From contig JABDLQ010000338.1 in the NCBI GenBank assembly GCA_013002925.1, positions 1-12,829 of the forward strand: a DNA stretch of 12,829 nt, in the 5' to 3' direction. Positions 1 through 8,140 of this stretch are shown here, piece after piece. The notes under the pieces are model-generated. The model made no database searches. It worked only from the letters and a program-made list of their open reading frames with translations, and was not told the origin of the DNA. The position numbers and the translations under genes are program-made. The stretch is from Gammaproteobacteria bacterium (GTDB lineage Bacteria; Pseudomonadota; Gammaproteobacteria; Steroidobacterales; SZUA-146). The first letter of the stretch is position 1, and every line of letters starts with the position of its first letter.

Positions 1-206
1 CCCAGTCCATCGGCCAGTATCAATGCCGCCGTATTCTCACCGACCTGGCAAAAACCAATACAGTCTTCATTGCCTGTCGATTTATCCGGACTCGAATGCG
101 TGTACCACGCAAGCTTGCCAATATTGAGCTTCGATCCTTCGGTTTTTTTCATATCGCCGCTGACCAGCGACTCGCTGTAAAATTCAGTGTCTGTCATATC
201 GGCCAT
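1..206 (-). CDS. PP2C-family protein phosphatase, N-terminal fragment
   Basis: The first 68 codons of a gene that runs off the left edge. It starts with ATG at 206 (reading leftwards). The fragment contains an N-E-D triplet at residues 46-48 and L-A-D-G-L at 64-68. These match the first two metal-binding motifs of PP2C (PPM) Ser/Thr phosphatases, whose Asp residues hold the catalytic Mn/Mg pair; the spacing of about 18 residues between them also fits. A soluble bacterial PP2C is usually around 240-280 residues, so roughly three quarters is missing. The start codon shares one base with the stop of the upstream kinase gene (TAATG), so the two are almost certainly co-translated. The likely role is to reverse phosphorylation by that kinase. 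I infer the family from two motifs and the context only. Confidence 0.8.
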   Translation of the reverse strand, partial: MADMTDTEFYSESLVSGDMKKTEGSKLNIGKLAWYTHSSPDKSTGNEDCIGFCQVGENTAALILADGL

Positions 207-1540
207 TATTTTCCGTTCACAGGCGTGGTGCACCAGGGGCAATAGCTCCAGAAATCCGTGCTAATACCCCAGTGACATTTCTTGCATTTTTGCATTCCCT
301 CCGGCTGCCATTCCTGGCGGGTGCGTGCATGACACCACGGACAATACTTCATAAATGGCATCAATGGCCCATCGCAGGTTTTACGATGACAGGTTGCTGA
401 ATACCGTTTGTCGGCATAGCGCCGGCTGGTTTCTTTTTCAAAGCCTGCTCCAAAACACCAAGGGCAGTATTCCCAGTCTTTTTTAACCCCGCGATCACAA
501 TGAGGACAGATCGAGGTAAAACGAGTCTTTTCAGGATCACACTGTACATCGTCCCGGCACCAGGGACATACTCTCATCTTTTCGGATACGGGACCGTCGC
601 ACGACCTGCACTGTAAATGCGTTTCCAGTTTGCTGCCAAAAAGGCGTCGAAACTGCTTAAACTGAATGTGACGCCAGTGTTTGCCATCAATGGTCCCGTT
701 GGTGCTGCCATTACCCGCAATTTGGCTACGGCGTCCGCGTTGTTTTCTATACAGTTGGCGGCCTCTTTCAAGTTTGATGTAGGCGTTTTGCATTGCGTTG
801 CCATCGCGGAATCGTGCAGCCGGTTTAAATTCCAGTGCCCGGTGCAGGAACTCCACCATTTGTGGGTGGACCCGCTCTTTTAATCGCTTGATCCCTGCTG
901 ACGGCCAGGTAAACGGCCATTCATGCTCCGCGCCGGTCAACATACGATGCAAAATGAGTCCGACAGCAAAAACATCTGACCGAAATGACGGACGGCCCAT
1001 CGCCTGTTCCGGAGCCAGATACCCCAGCGTACCGGAACCTGACGCGCGCACCGTGTTAAACGTTGCTTTGGCGATACCAAAATCAGCCAGTCGTAAACGA
1101 CCATCATCAAACAGGATCAGGTTTGCCGGCTTGACGTCACAGTGCATGATCCCCTGCTCATGCGCGTAAGCAATGGCACGAATGATCTGACGTGCATAGT
1201 CAAATGCCTTTTTGGTAGACAAGCGGCGCCTGAGCCGGGCTTCCAGGGTTTCGACACCCAGGGGTGTCACCATCGTGAACACCTCGTTAATGACGCTGGC
1301 ATCTTTTAGCGGCAGAACGTTGGGATGCTCCAGTCGCGCAGCAATTCGTACCTCGCGTTTGAAGTCTGCAAGAAAGTTTTTGTCGTGAGCATTCAGGTGA
1401 GGAATCTTCAGCGCAACCCGCACTCCCTCAATAGTATCTATCGCGCTGTACACAGTGGCGTAGGGACCCCGCATCAAGCAGCCGTCCACTTTATATTTGC
1501 CATGTTTTTGACGCGTTTTCAGTCTTACTTCTTGCAGCAT
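206..1540 (-). CDS. Ser/Thr protein kinase with four C-terminal zinc ribbons
   Basis: A 444-residue cytoplasmic protein with no signal peptide or membrane segment. Residues about 15-255 form a Hanks-type kinase domain: ATP-anchoring Lys45 in V-A-L-K, alpha-C Glu63, catalytic loop H-C-D-V-K-P-A-N at 133-140 (base Asp135), DFG at 153-155 and APE at 176-178. The glycine-rich loop is degenerate, keeping only Gly25, with Ala28 in place of the third Gly. The catalytic loop has Cys134 in place of Arg, so this is a non-RD kinase, a class usually not controlled through activation-loop phosphorylation. A basic linker (about 255-305) leads to four zinc-ribbon modules, each ending in CPWC (325-328, 359-362, 400-403, 434-437). 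The ATG at 1540 has a weak AAGAG motif upstream. The kinase precedes and overlaps the PP2C gene. Activity is likely, since all catalytic residues are present; substrates are unknown. Confidence 0.93.
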   Translation of the reverse strand: MLQEVRLKTRQKHGKYKVDGCLMRGPYATVYSAIDTIEGVRVALKIPHLNAHDKNFLADFKREVRIAARLEHPNVLPLKDASVINEVFTMVTPLGVETLEARLRRRLSTKKAFDYARQIIRAIAYAHEQGIMHCDVKPANLILFDDGRLRLADFGIAKATFNTVRASGSGTLGYLAPEQAMGRPSFRSDVFAVGLILHRMLTGAEHEWPFTWPSAGIKRLKERVHPQMVEFLHRALEFKPAARFRDGNAMQNAYIKLERGRQLYRKQRGRRSQIAGNGSTNGTIDGKHWRHIQFKQFRRLFGSKLETHLQCRSCDGPVSEKMRVCPWCRDDVQCDPEKTRFTSICPHCDRGVKKDWEYCPWCFGAGFEKETSRRYADKRYSATCHRKTCDGPLMPFMKYCPWCHARTRQEWQPEGMQKCKKCHWGISTDFWSYCPWCTTPVNGK

Positions 1541-1992
1541 GAAGCTCTTATACTCAATCAGTGGGCCAGAGAAGCCTGTAACAAACCAGTTCAGGTCTGG
1601 CCCGGGGTTTCGGTAGCTCAGGTATTTGGCAACAGCCGTTGCGCAGGAGACCGCCTGTCGATATGCCTCACTCGTTCTGTCTTCAGGTATTGTACATCAG
1701 GGTCAGGCAGGGCTGGATTACTCTTTAGCATTTTGTTTTGCGCTTCGGCGTGAACCGGGCAGATTATCATGGCTGCAGCGATGCGCAGGACCGGCGGTTC
1801 TTGCGGTCGGGGGAGCATCCATGGCCGGTGCGCGCGAACGTGTGTTTCATCAGGCGTCTTCTGCGTATATCAGGGCGCTATTCGTAATAACCGCATTAAT
1901 TATGTCGCCAGATGCATTGCATTTTGTTCCGGTTGCGGTATCTTCCGTCTTGCGACGACGGCGCAAACCGTCACTAACCAGAGGTTAATAAT
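1541..1992. other. Divergent intergenic region between kinase and serC
   Basis: About 450 bases separate the leftward kinase gene from the rightward serine operon, so promoters for both must lie here unless one is read from elsewhere. I could not identify a convincing -35/-10 pair for either direction. Short open frames exist on both strands (plus 1626-1988, minus 1618-1818), but their products resemble nothing I know and have no good ribosome binding site. The serC-proximal end (1945-1972) can form alternative small hairpins. No terminator or RNA gene is visible. Confidence 0.5.
1945..1972 (+). promoter_or_regulatory. Overlapping alternative hairpins in the serC leader
   Basis: CCGTC at 1945-1949 and again at 1968-1972 can each pair with the single GACGG at 1957-1961. 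TTGCG (1950-1954) can pair with CGCAA (1962-1966). The three pairings exclude each other. They lie 21 bases before the serC start, so they could influence translation or leader folding. The stems are only 5 bp, and such arrangements arise by chance in GC-rich DNA, so a regulatory role is speculative. Confidence 0.25.
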
Positions 1993-3171
1993 GTGAGCAT
2001 ACCCCAAGGGGATGTTGCCGCCCGCCCATCTGTGCGCCCGGCCGACCCCCGTTTCTCTTCAGGTCCGTGTAAAAAACACCCGGGTTGGTCCGCCGGGAAA
2101 TTTTCCGATACCCATTTGGGCTTTAGTCACCGCGCCCCCGCGCACAAAGCACATATCAAGTCTGCAATTGATCGTTCCGCTGCTTTACTGGGATTGCCCG
2201 AAGGCTGGCGTCTTGGCATTGTTCCGGCCTCGGACACCGGTGCCTTTGAAATGGCCATGTGGTCCTTGCTGGGACCACGCGGCGTGGATGTGCTGCGCTG
2301 GGAAAGTTTTTCTTCTGACTGGGCCGGCGACATAGAAAACCAGTTACGACTACAGGATGTCAGGTACTTTCAGGCCGGGTACGGAGAATTGCCGGACCTG
2401 GCAACGGTGCAGCCTGAGCGCGACGTTGTGTTTGTTTACAACGGGACAACCAGTGGTGTGCGCGTACCCAACCTCGACTGGCTGGGCGAAGACCGGGACG
2501 GCCTCGCCATCTGCGACGCGACGTCAGCGGTGTTTGCCATGCCGATTGAAATCGACAAACTCGATGTCGTCACATGGTCCTGGCAAAAAGTGCTCGGTGG
2601 TGAGGCCGGGTTTGGCATGCTGGCACTGAGCCCACGGGCCGTGGCACGTCTCGAATCCCATACACCGTCATGGCCCATGCCGAAAATCTTCAGACTGACG
2701 AAAAACGGCAAACTCAATGAGGGCATTTTTCAGGGCTCGACGATTAATACCCCCAGCATGCTCGCGGTTGACGATGTGCACCTGGCTCTGGACTGGGCCG
2801 AAACCGTCGGTGGTCTGGACGGTCTCATCGCCCGCAGCGAGGCCAACTACGCAGCCCTGGACCGATGGGTCAGCCAAAGCAACTGGATTGACTGGCTGCC
2901 AGCGCGCGAGGACACCCGCTCCAACACATCGATGTGTCTGAAAATCACGCATTCAAAATTCACCGCGCTGGCCGAGGAAAAACAACGTGCTGCGATCAAA
3001 CAGATGTGTGGCTGGCTTGCTGAAGAAAATGTGGCCTATGACATAGCGGCCTATCGTGCAGCACCACCGGGGCTGCGAATCTGGGGTGGCGCAACGGTCG
3101 ATGCCACTGACATCGATGCGCTTGTGCCCTGGCTAGACTGGGCGTTTGACCGCTGGCTGATACAGGATTGA
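1993..3171 (+). CDS. serC: Phosphoserine aminotransferase, SerC (Methanosarcina/alphaproteobacterial type)
   Basis: A 392-residue PLP-dependent class V aminotransferase that converts 3-phosphohydroxypyruvate and glutamate to O-phosphoserine and 2-oxoglutarate, the second step of serine synthesis. The N-terminal stretch F-S-S-G-P-C at 21-26, G-I-V-P-A-S-D-T-G-A at 75-84 and the A-G-Y-G-E-L-P-D-L segment near 128-136 are characteristic of the divergent SerC subfamily of Alphaproteobacteria and Methanosarcina (TIGR01365-like) rather than the E. coli type. Asp175 (C-D-A-T-S) should contact the pyridine nitrogen. Lys199 in W-S-W-Q-K is the expected Schiff-base lysine. The start is GTG at 1993, with GAGG at 1981-1984 at good spacing; the overlapping ATG at 1991 is in another frame and stops at once. 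serA starts 13 bases downstream, so the genes form an operon. Confidence 0.93.
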   Translation: MSIPQGDVAARPSVRPADPRFSSGPCKKHPGWSAGKFSDTHLGFSHRAPAHKAHIKSAIDRSAALLGLPEGWRLGIVPASDTGAFEMAMWSLLGPRGVDVLRWESFSSDWAGDIENQLRLQDVRYFQAGYGELPDLATVQPERDVVFVYNGTTSGVRVPNLDWLGEDRDGLAICDATSAVFAMPIEIDKLDVVTWSWQKVLGGEAGFGMLALSPRAVARLESHTPSWPMPKIFRLTKNGKLNEGIFQGSTINTPSMLAVDDVHLALDWAETVGGLDGLIARSEANYAALDRWVSQSNWIDWLPAREDTRSNTSMCLKITHSKFTALAEEKQRAAIKQMCGWLAEENVAYDIAAYRAAPPGLRIWGGATVDATDIDALVPWLDWAFDRWLIQD

Positions 3172-3184
3172 ACAAGGAAATACC

Positions 3185-4771
3185 ATGACAACACCACGTG
3201 TACTTATCTCTGACAAAATGTCCAGCCAGGCAGCGGAAGTGTTCAAAAACCGCGGCATCGAGGTTGTGCAGTCACCCAATCTCTCGGCCGAAGAGCTGGC
3301 CGACATCATCGGCGATTTCGATGGCCTGGCGGTGCGCTCTTCAACCAGGGTCACTCCACAACTGCTCGAAAAAGCCACCCGCCTGAAAGCCATCGGCCGT
3401 GCCGGTATCGGGGTCGATAATATTGACGTTGCGGCCTGTACTGAAAAAGGCACCGTCGTGATGAATACGCCTTTTGGCAACGCCATCACCACCGCCGAAC
3501 ACACGCTGGCCATGATGTTTGCACTCGCCCGTCATATTCCACAAGCCAATGCCTCAACCCACCAGGGACTGTGGGAAAAATCTAAATTTATGGGCACCGA
3601 ACTTACCGGCAAACTGCTGGGGCTGATCGGCGCCGGCAACATCGGCTCGATCGTGATTCGCAAGGCACTGGGTGTGGGTCTGCGTGTGCAGGCCTATGAT
3701 CCATTCCTGACGGAGGAACGCGCCGAAACACTCGGTATAAAAAAAGTCACCATGGATGAGCTGTTAAGTAGCTCCGACATCGTGACACTGCACGTGCCAA
3801 AAACACCCGAGACAGCTAATATCATTGACGCGACGGCACTCAATAAAATGAAAAAAGGCGCCATGCTGATAAACTGTGCACGCGGTGGACTCGTTGATGA
3901 AACCGCGCTGCATGCGGCTCTGACCAGCGGCCATTTGCACGGCGCAGCTCTAGATGTCTATGAAGTCGAGCCTGCAAAAGACAACGCGTTATTCAACTTG
4001 CCAAATATCATATGTACACCGCATCTTGGCGCGTCGACACAGGAGGCTCAGGAAAAAGTTGCTGTCCAGATCGCCGATCAGCTTTCCGATTACTTGCTCG
4101 ACGGGGCCATATCCAACGCTCTGAACGCGCCCAACCTGACCGCCGAGGAAGCCTTGCATCTGGGCCCCTATCTGCGATTGATTGGTAATCTGGGCGCGTT
4201 TGCGGGGCAGCTCACGCATGACCCGATCAAATCGATCACGGTAAACTTCAGCGGGGATGTTACGCAGTTCAATGTCGAACCGCTGGTCACGAAAGCCGTG
4301 CAGGAGATTCTGGCGCCGCGCATGTGTAACGTAAACGCAGTCAACGCGCAGCAGGTCGCCAGACACATGGGTATCCACATCACGTCGGCCAAAGATGAGG
4401 TTGAGGACGAATTCCACAACCGCATTTCCCTGACGATCAGCACCAACGGAAAAGCACGCTCGGTCAGCGGCACACTGTTTAGAAAGATAGGCCGTCTCGT
4501 TGAAATCAAGGGAATGAAACTGGAGTCCGAGTTTGGTGAACATATGCTGTATTTAACTAATGAAGACAGACCCGGCGTCATTGGGGCAATTGGCATGTTT
4601 GCTGCCAACAAGAACATCAACATTGCCAACATGCACCTTGGACGTCATGGCAACGGTGGTGATGCGATCGCCCTTTTGGAAGTAGACGCGCCGATCGACA
4701 CCGGGGTTCTCGCCGAATTACGCGAGCTCGAACATATCCAGGATGCCAACTATCTGAATTTCAATCCGTGA
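3185..4771 (+). CDS. serA: D-3-phosphoglycerate dehydrogenase, SerA (long ACT-domain form)
   Basis: A 528-residue cytoplasmic enzyme that oxidises 3-phosphoglycerate to 3-phosphohydroxypyruvate with NAD, the committed step of serine synthesis. Substrate-binding segments flank the Rossmann domain, whose nucleotide motif G-A-G-N-I-G is at 149-154. The D-2-hydroxyacid dehydrogenase catalytic residues are in place: Arg233 (N-C-A-R-G-G), Glu262 (E-V-E-P) and His280 (T-P-H-L-G-A-S-T). Residues about 315-450 correspond to the intervening allosteric-substrate-binding domain of the long-form enzymes. A C-terminal ACT domain follows (about 455-528, with N-E-D-R-P-G-V-I-G-A at 459-468). The family usually has about 525-530 residues, so this is full length. 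The ACT domain suggests feedback control by serine, as is known for several SerA enzymes. The ATG at 3185 has AAGGAA upstream. serB follows after 19 bases. Confidence 0.97.
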   Translation: MTTPRVLISDKMSSQAAEVFKNRGIEVVQSPNLSAEELADIIGDFDGLAVRSSTRVTPQLLEKATRLKAIGRAGIGVDNIDVAACTEKGTVVMNTPFGNAITTAEHTLAMMFALARHIPQANASTHQGLWEKSKFMGTELTGKLLGLIGAGNIGSIVIRKALGVGLRVQAYDPFLTEERAETLGIKKVTMDELLSSSDIVTLHVPKTPETANIIDATALNKMKKGAMLINCARGGLVDETALHAALTSGHLHGAALDVYEVEPAKDNALFNLPNIICTPHLGASTQEAQEKVAVQIADQLSDYLLDGAISNALNAPNLTAEEALHLGPYLRLIGNLGAFAGQLTHDPIKSITVNFSGDVTQFNVEPLVTKAVQEILAPRMCNVNAVNAQQVARHMGIHITSAKDEVEDEFHNRISLTISTNGKARSVSGTLFRKIGRLVEIKGMKLESEFGEHMLYLTNEDRPGVIGAIGMFAANKNINIANMHLGRHGNGGDAIALLEVDAPIDTGVLAELRELEHIQDANYLNFNP

Positions 4772-4790
4772 TTGACTGGCCGCAGCGCAC

Positions 4791-5720
4791 GTGAACGCCG
4801 TCAACTATCAATTACCTGCGCCTGCCTGGGTGCAGGATGAGTCGATACGTGAATACGCCATCGTCGTCGCCGGTGTTTCAATTGTTCCCGGCGATACTCA
4901 GCGCATCGAGTCATGGCTATCGGGTCAGGGCATTCCGATTCGGGTTGTCACATCGGCACCTGCCGATGAATATTTCGAACTGCTTCTGGAAGCCCGGGGC
5001 GCTCAGGCGTTTGGTATCTTTGAACGCCTCTACCGGCAACTCGACAAGCTCGACGTATTTATGCTGCCGCAGATCTCGCGCAAAAAAGCGGTGCTTGTCT
5101 GCGATATGGACAGCACCATCATCCAGACAGAATCTCTCGACGAGTTGGCGGATTATATGGGCATCGGTGCACAAATCGCTGCCATCACGCGCCGGGCCAT
5201 GAACGGTGAAATCGACTTTGCAGCAGCGCTCGAAGAACGCGTTGCCCTGCTGACGGGACTGCCCACAACCGATGTCGAAGACTGTGTCAGTCACACTCGT
5301 TACAACGATGGCGCCAGGGAACTGGTTGCTGCCGCACGCGCAGGTGGTCTGCGCACTGTGCTGGTCAGCGGTGGCTTTTCACCGTTTGTAAGCTATGTGG
5401 CGAAAGACCTTGGCTTTGATCGCTGGGTCGCGAATACGCTCGATATTCGCGATAATCAACTGACCGGTCGGGTGTTACCACCGATCATCGACAAGGACAC
5501 CAAGCTTGCCGTGCTGCAAGAGGAATGCGCGGCGCTGGGGGTCGGACCTGAATCTGCATGCACAATCGGCGATGGCGCCAACGATATCGACATGCTGGCA
5601 GCTTCCGGACTTGGCATCGCCTACCGGGCTAAAGCAGTGGTGTTGGAAGCTGTACCCTATCACCTGCGACACTCCAGCCTCGCAACCGTAATCAGGGTGC
5701 TGGACCTGGCTCCGGTTTGA
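4791..5720 (+). CDS. serB: Phosphoserine phosphatase, SerB
   Basis: A 309-residue HAD-superfamily phosphatase that hydrolyses O-phosphoserine to L-serine, completing the pathway with the two genes upstream. Motif I is D-M-D-S-T at 105-109 (nucleophile Asp105, general acid Asp107), followed by the substrate-binding region E-S-L-D-E-L-A. Motif II is S-G-G-F at 193-196, motif III Lys is near 238, and motif IV is G-D-G-A-N-D at 260-265. The N-terminal hundred residues form a regulatory ACT-like region, as in long proteobacterial SerB. The GTG start at 4791 is forced, because an in-frame TGA lies at 4773 and no other good start precedes the conserved region. It lacks an evident Shine-Dalgarno site, which suggests coupling to serA translation. 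The secreted-protein gene begins 23 bases later. Confidence 0.96.
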   Translation: MNAVNYQLPAPAWVQDESIREYAIVVAGVSIVPGDTQRIESWLSGQGIPIRVVTSAPADEYFELLLEARGAQAFGIFERLYRQLDKLDVFMLPQISRKKAVLVCDMDSTIIQTESLDELADYMGIGAQIAAITRRAMNGEIDFAAALEERVALLTGLPTTDVEDCVSHTRYNDGARELVAAARAGGLRTVLVSGGFSPFVSYVAKDLGFDRWVANTLDIRDNQLTGRVLPPIIDKDTKLAVLQEECAALGVGPESACTIGDGANDIDMLAASGLGIAYRAKAVVLEAVPYHLRHSSLATVIRVLDLAPV

Positions 5721-5743
5721 CCCAACAAAAGTAGGCGCACATT

Positions 5744-7045
5744 GTGAAAAAACTTCTTGCGATCAGCCTGATTCTAAGCGCACCAGCGGTGTTTGCGAAC
5801 AAAGTCAAAGTGCTGGAAGTAACAGCACCTGCCGGTTTTTCAGAAGCACCGGTAATTCATGTGGTCTCCTCCGATGGTAATGCCTGGGATGCGGTCGACA
5901 GCAATAATACATCGGCGTTCAAGATTGGATTACAGGCCCGCTGTCGTTCCGGTATCAAGCGCAAGAGACAGCCTTATCGGGGTGCATTGCATGTACCAGG
6001 GTTTGAGCGCGTCGGCCCGACGCTTCCGGCAGACGCCATGATTCCACAGACTGATTCGACGTATGCCCTGTTTCGTTATGCCGACGGTGCCGGACAATCC
6101 ATTTCGGCACCAAAATTGTGTATGGACGAATTGGCCCGACGCCAGAACAGTCATCCGGAGCAGTCAAAACACCAGCTCATGGCGCAGGGGTTTAGCCTTG
6201 AAGTGCCAGCGGCGTTTACTGCTAACTACACACTCACCTGCCTGGCTACCGGTTTTGGTGGCACGGAAATGCAGACCCGTTCTGTTGCGGTCAACAGTCG
6301 CATCAAATGCACCGCGTCCGATCTGGCAGCAGCCTACATTCCCACCGCACGGATAAAGATCCGTGAAACAAAACCGGAACCGTTGATTGCCGACATAATG
6401 CTGCAGGCCACACCCGAAGAGTTTTCCGGCACATGCCCTGCAATCGTGACCTTCAATGCAGCGTTAACCGCCTCCAGGCCCGGCAAAGTAAGCTATCGCA
6501 TCGTCAGCGGCGGTGGCACCGTCTCTGCCACCCATGAGATGGTGTTTGACCAGGCGGCTACGCGACAAATTCCCGGGTGGCAGCGCACCATCGCTGCGGA
6601 TACACCACCGGATCTTCCGATGACTGCCCCTGCGCCTTCACTCAATGACCGGGTTGTAAACCGGACGAGCACCGCAGTCCAGGAAAACCAACCCGGTGCT
6701 GAGGCAACAGAGGATCTTGCCGGTGTAGTCACCACAGCCGGACGTCACTCTTTGCGCGCGGTGTTGCCTGACTCACCGGCACCGAAAACGACACCTGAGT
6801 TGCCTGCAGTTGAAGCAGCGCCCGCCGACCAAAAGACAATCAATGCTGAAAACGATTCACCAGCATCGCAGAACAATAAGGGTTCAGCGGTCACCACATC
6901 CGAAACACCCGGGCTTGAAACCGAAGCCGACGCCGACGCGCCTGAAAAATCCTGGGACTTCGTTGGCTGGGAGCAAATTGAGATCGTTGCGCCTGAAGCT
7001 ATCACCGGCAAACAGACACGGTTTGCCGTTGATTGTGAGAAATAG
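5744..7045 (+). CDS. Secreted protein of unknown function with an interrupted Ig-like domain
   Basis: A 433-residue protein that I cannot assign to a named function. Residues 1-18 form a clear Sec signal peptide (K-K, hydrophobic core, cleavage after A-V-F-A), so it is exported, probably to the periplasm. The mature part has six cysteines (67, 126, 166, 189, 231, 431), an even number compatible with three disulfides. Residues about 222-280 resemble the first strands of a small secreted Ig-like domain (G-T-C-P, then V-S-Y-R). The last strand with G-W-E-Q-I-E-I and a terminal V-D-C appears only at 408-431. Between them, about 283-402 is low-complexity Ala/Pro/Thr/Glu/Asp-rich sequence, probably disordered. 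The start is GTG at 5744, giving the signal peptide directly. It is probably co-transcribed with the serine operon by proximity, without an obvious functional link. Confidence 0.85.
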   Translation: MKKLLAISLILSAPAVFANKVKVLEVTAPAGFSEAPVIHVVSSDGNAWDAVDSNNTSAFKIGLQARCRSGIKRKRQPYRGALHVPGFERVGPTLPADAMIPQTDSTYALFRYADGAGQSISAPKLCMDELARRQNSHPEQSKHQLMAQGFSLEVPAAFTANYTLTCLATGFGGTEMQTRSVAVNSRIKCTASDLAAAYIPTARIKIRETKPEPLIADIMLQATPEEFSGTCPAIVTFNAALTASRPGKVSYRIVSGGGTVSATHEMVFDQAATRQIPGWQRTIAADTPPDLPMTAPAPSLNDRVVNRTSTAVQENQPGAEATEDLAGVVTTAGRHSLRAVLPDSPAPKTTPELPAVEAAPADQKTINAENDSPASQNNKGSAVTTSETPGLETEADADAPEKSWDFVGWEQIEIVAPEAITGKQTRFAVDCEK

Positions 7046-7094
7046 ATCGAGATAATGGCTTCTCAATCCCTGTTTTCAATTACGTGACACTGCG

Positions 7095-7868
7095 ATGACC
7101 GACACTAATGTAAAAGCCAACATGGAACGAGTCGTTCTGATTCAGGGTGCCAGCCGTGGCATTGGACTACAATTTGTACGCGAACTGGCACAGCGTCCAG
7201 ACACCGCAAAAATTTTCGCAACCTGCCGGCGACCTGGGGACGCCGCCGAACTGTCCGCCCTGGCCGAGCATTATTCCAACATTGATATATTAACCCTGGA
7301 TGTCGCCCAGGAAACGAGTGTGGCAGCGGCGGCGGAAACACTGGCAGCGCGTACTGACCACATCGATCTGCTGATCAATACCGCCGGGCTGTTGCACACA
7401 GACAGTCAGCAACCCGAAAGGCGGCTGCGGGAGGTTAATGCAGATGCCCTGCGCAGCAGTTTTGAAGTTAATGCGATCGGACCCATCCTGATGGCGCGCT
7501 ATTTCGAGCCTTTTCTGTTCAGGAGCAGCCATGCGGTTTTTGCCAGCCTGTCGGCTCGCGTAGGTAGCATCGGCGATAATCGTCTAGGTGGGTGGTATGC
7601 GTATCGCGCATCCAAAGCGGCGCAGAACATGTTCACACGTACTCTTGCCATTGAATGGGCGCGACGCACACAACCCGTTATTTGTCTTGCGCTGCATCCC
7701 GGCACCGTTGACACGGATCTGTCGCGACCATTTCAAAAAAATGTAACCGCTGAGAAGCTGTTTAGTGTGGAGCGAGCAGTAAAACAGTTAATGTCGATTA
7801 TTGACGGTGCATCAGAAAAGGACACCGGTCGCTTTATTGCCTGGGACGGACAGGATATTCCTTTCTGA
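7095..7868 (+). CDS. Short-chain dehydrogenase/reductase, C-factor-like
   Basis: A 257-residue cytoplasmic Rossmann-fold oxidoreductase of the SDR superfamily. The cofactor motif G-A-S-R-G-I-G is at 18-24 and N-T-A-G, a variant of N-N-A-G, at 95-98. The active site has Tyr170 and Lys174 in Y-R-A-S-K, with Ser153 in S-A-R-V-G-S-I as the probable third member. The block R-V-G-S-I-G-D-N-R followed by G-G-W-Y-A-Y-R-A-S-K is typical of the CsgA/C-factor-like SDR group. Members are annotated from one Myxococcus signalling protein, but their substrates are mostly unknown, so no reaction should be assumed. The gene begins 49 bases after the secreted-protein gene. ATG at 7095 gives a 17-residue lead; Met10 at 7122 is an alternative start. 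Neither has a strong ribosome binding site. It is the last rightward gene before a 538-base gap. Confidence 0.92.
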   Translation: MTDTNVKANMERVVLIQGASRGIGLQFVRELAQRPDTAKIFATCRRPGDAAELSALAEHYSNIDILTLDVAQETSVAAAAETLAARTDHIDLLINTAGLLHTDSQQPERRLREVNADALRSSFEVNAIGPILMARYFEPFLFRSSHAVFASLSARVGSIGDNRLGGWYAYRASKAAQNMFTRTLAIEWARRTQPVICLALHPGTVDTDLSRPFQKNVTAEKLFSVERAVKQLMSIIDGASEKDTGRFIAWDGQDIPF

Positions 7869-7965
7869 TCAGGGCAACTGCATCACACCTTGTGTCGGGC
7901 AACCTGTTCTTGCCATTGCAGCACCTCGACGAGTAAAAAGAATCCACAATCCTTGCGGCGAAACA

Positions 7966-7985
7966 TGTCAGGACAGCCCCTGACA
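7966..7985. repeat. Inverted repeat TGTCAGG-N6-CCTGACA
   Basis: Two perfect 7-base arms (7966-7972 and 7979-7985) with a six-base spacer. As RNA it would form a 7-bp hairpin about 100 bases after the dehydrogenase stop, but no run of T follows, so it is not a classic intrinsic terminator. It could equally be a dimeric regulator site. CTGACAGG recurs at 8089-8096. Confidence 0.4.
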
Positions 7986-8140
7986 GGCGTCATCGTCAGC
8001 AATAAATATGTACTGCTCCCTCGCGCTATACGCGACAATTGCGACCCGATTGGTTGGAAACAAGACACCTGATACCTGACTGGGTTTTCTGACAGGAGCA
8101 TGAATTGCAATTGGTGCTGGAAACCATTTAACAAAATGCG

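Noticed and set aside
1618..1818. A 66-codon minus-strand frame in the kinase-serC gap
   Set aside because: No recognisable domain or ribosome binding site, and its composition looks like non-coding sequence.
1626..1988. A 120-codon open frame on the plus strand ending four bases before serC
   Set aside because: The product resembles no known family, has no clear ribosome binding site, and overlaps a comparable frame on the other strand. It is probably fortuitous, though its end close to serC kept it in consideration.
3989..4543. A 184-codon open frame on the minus strand inside serA
   Set aside because: It is antisense to a fully conserved enzyme, and its product has no recognisable domain. 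It is a shadow of serA codon use.
7031..7074. Possible terminator: GATTG-AGAA pairing with TTCTCAATC (7060-7068), then a short T run
   Set aside because: The stem is AT-rich with a two-base bulge and an 18-base loop, and the T run is only four long. It is too weak to call.
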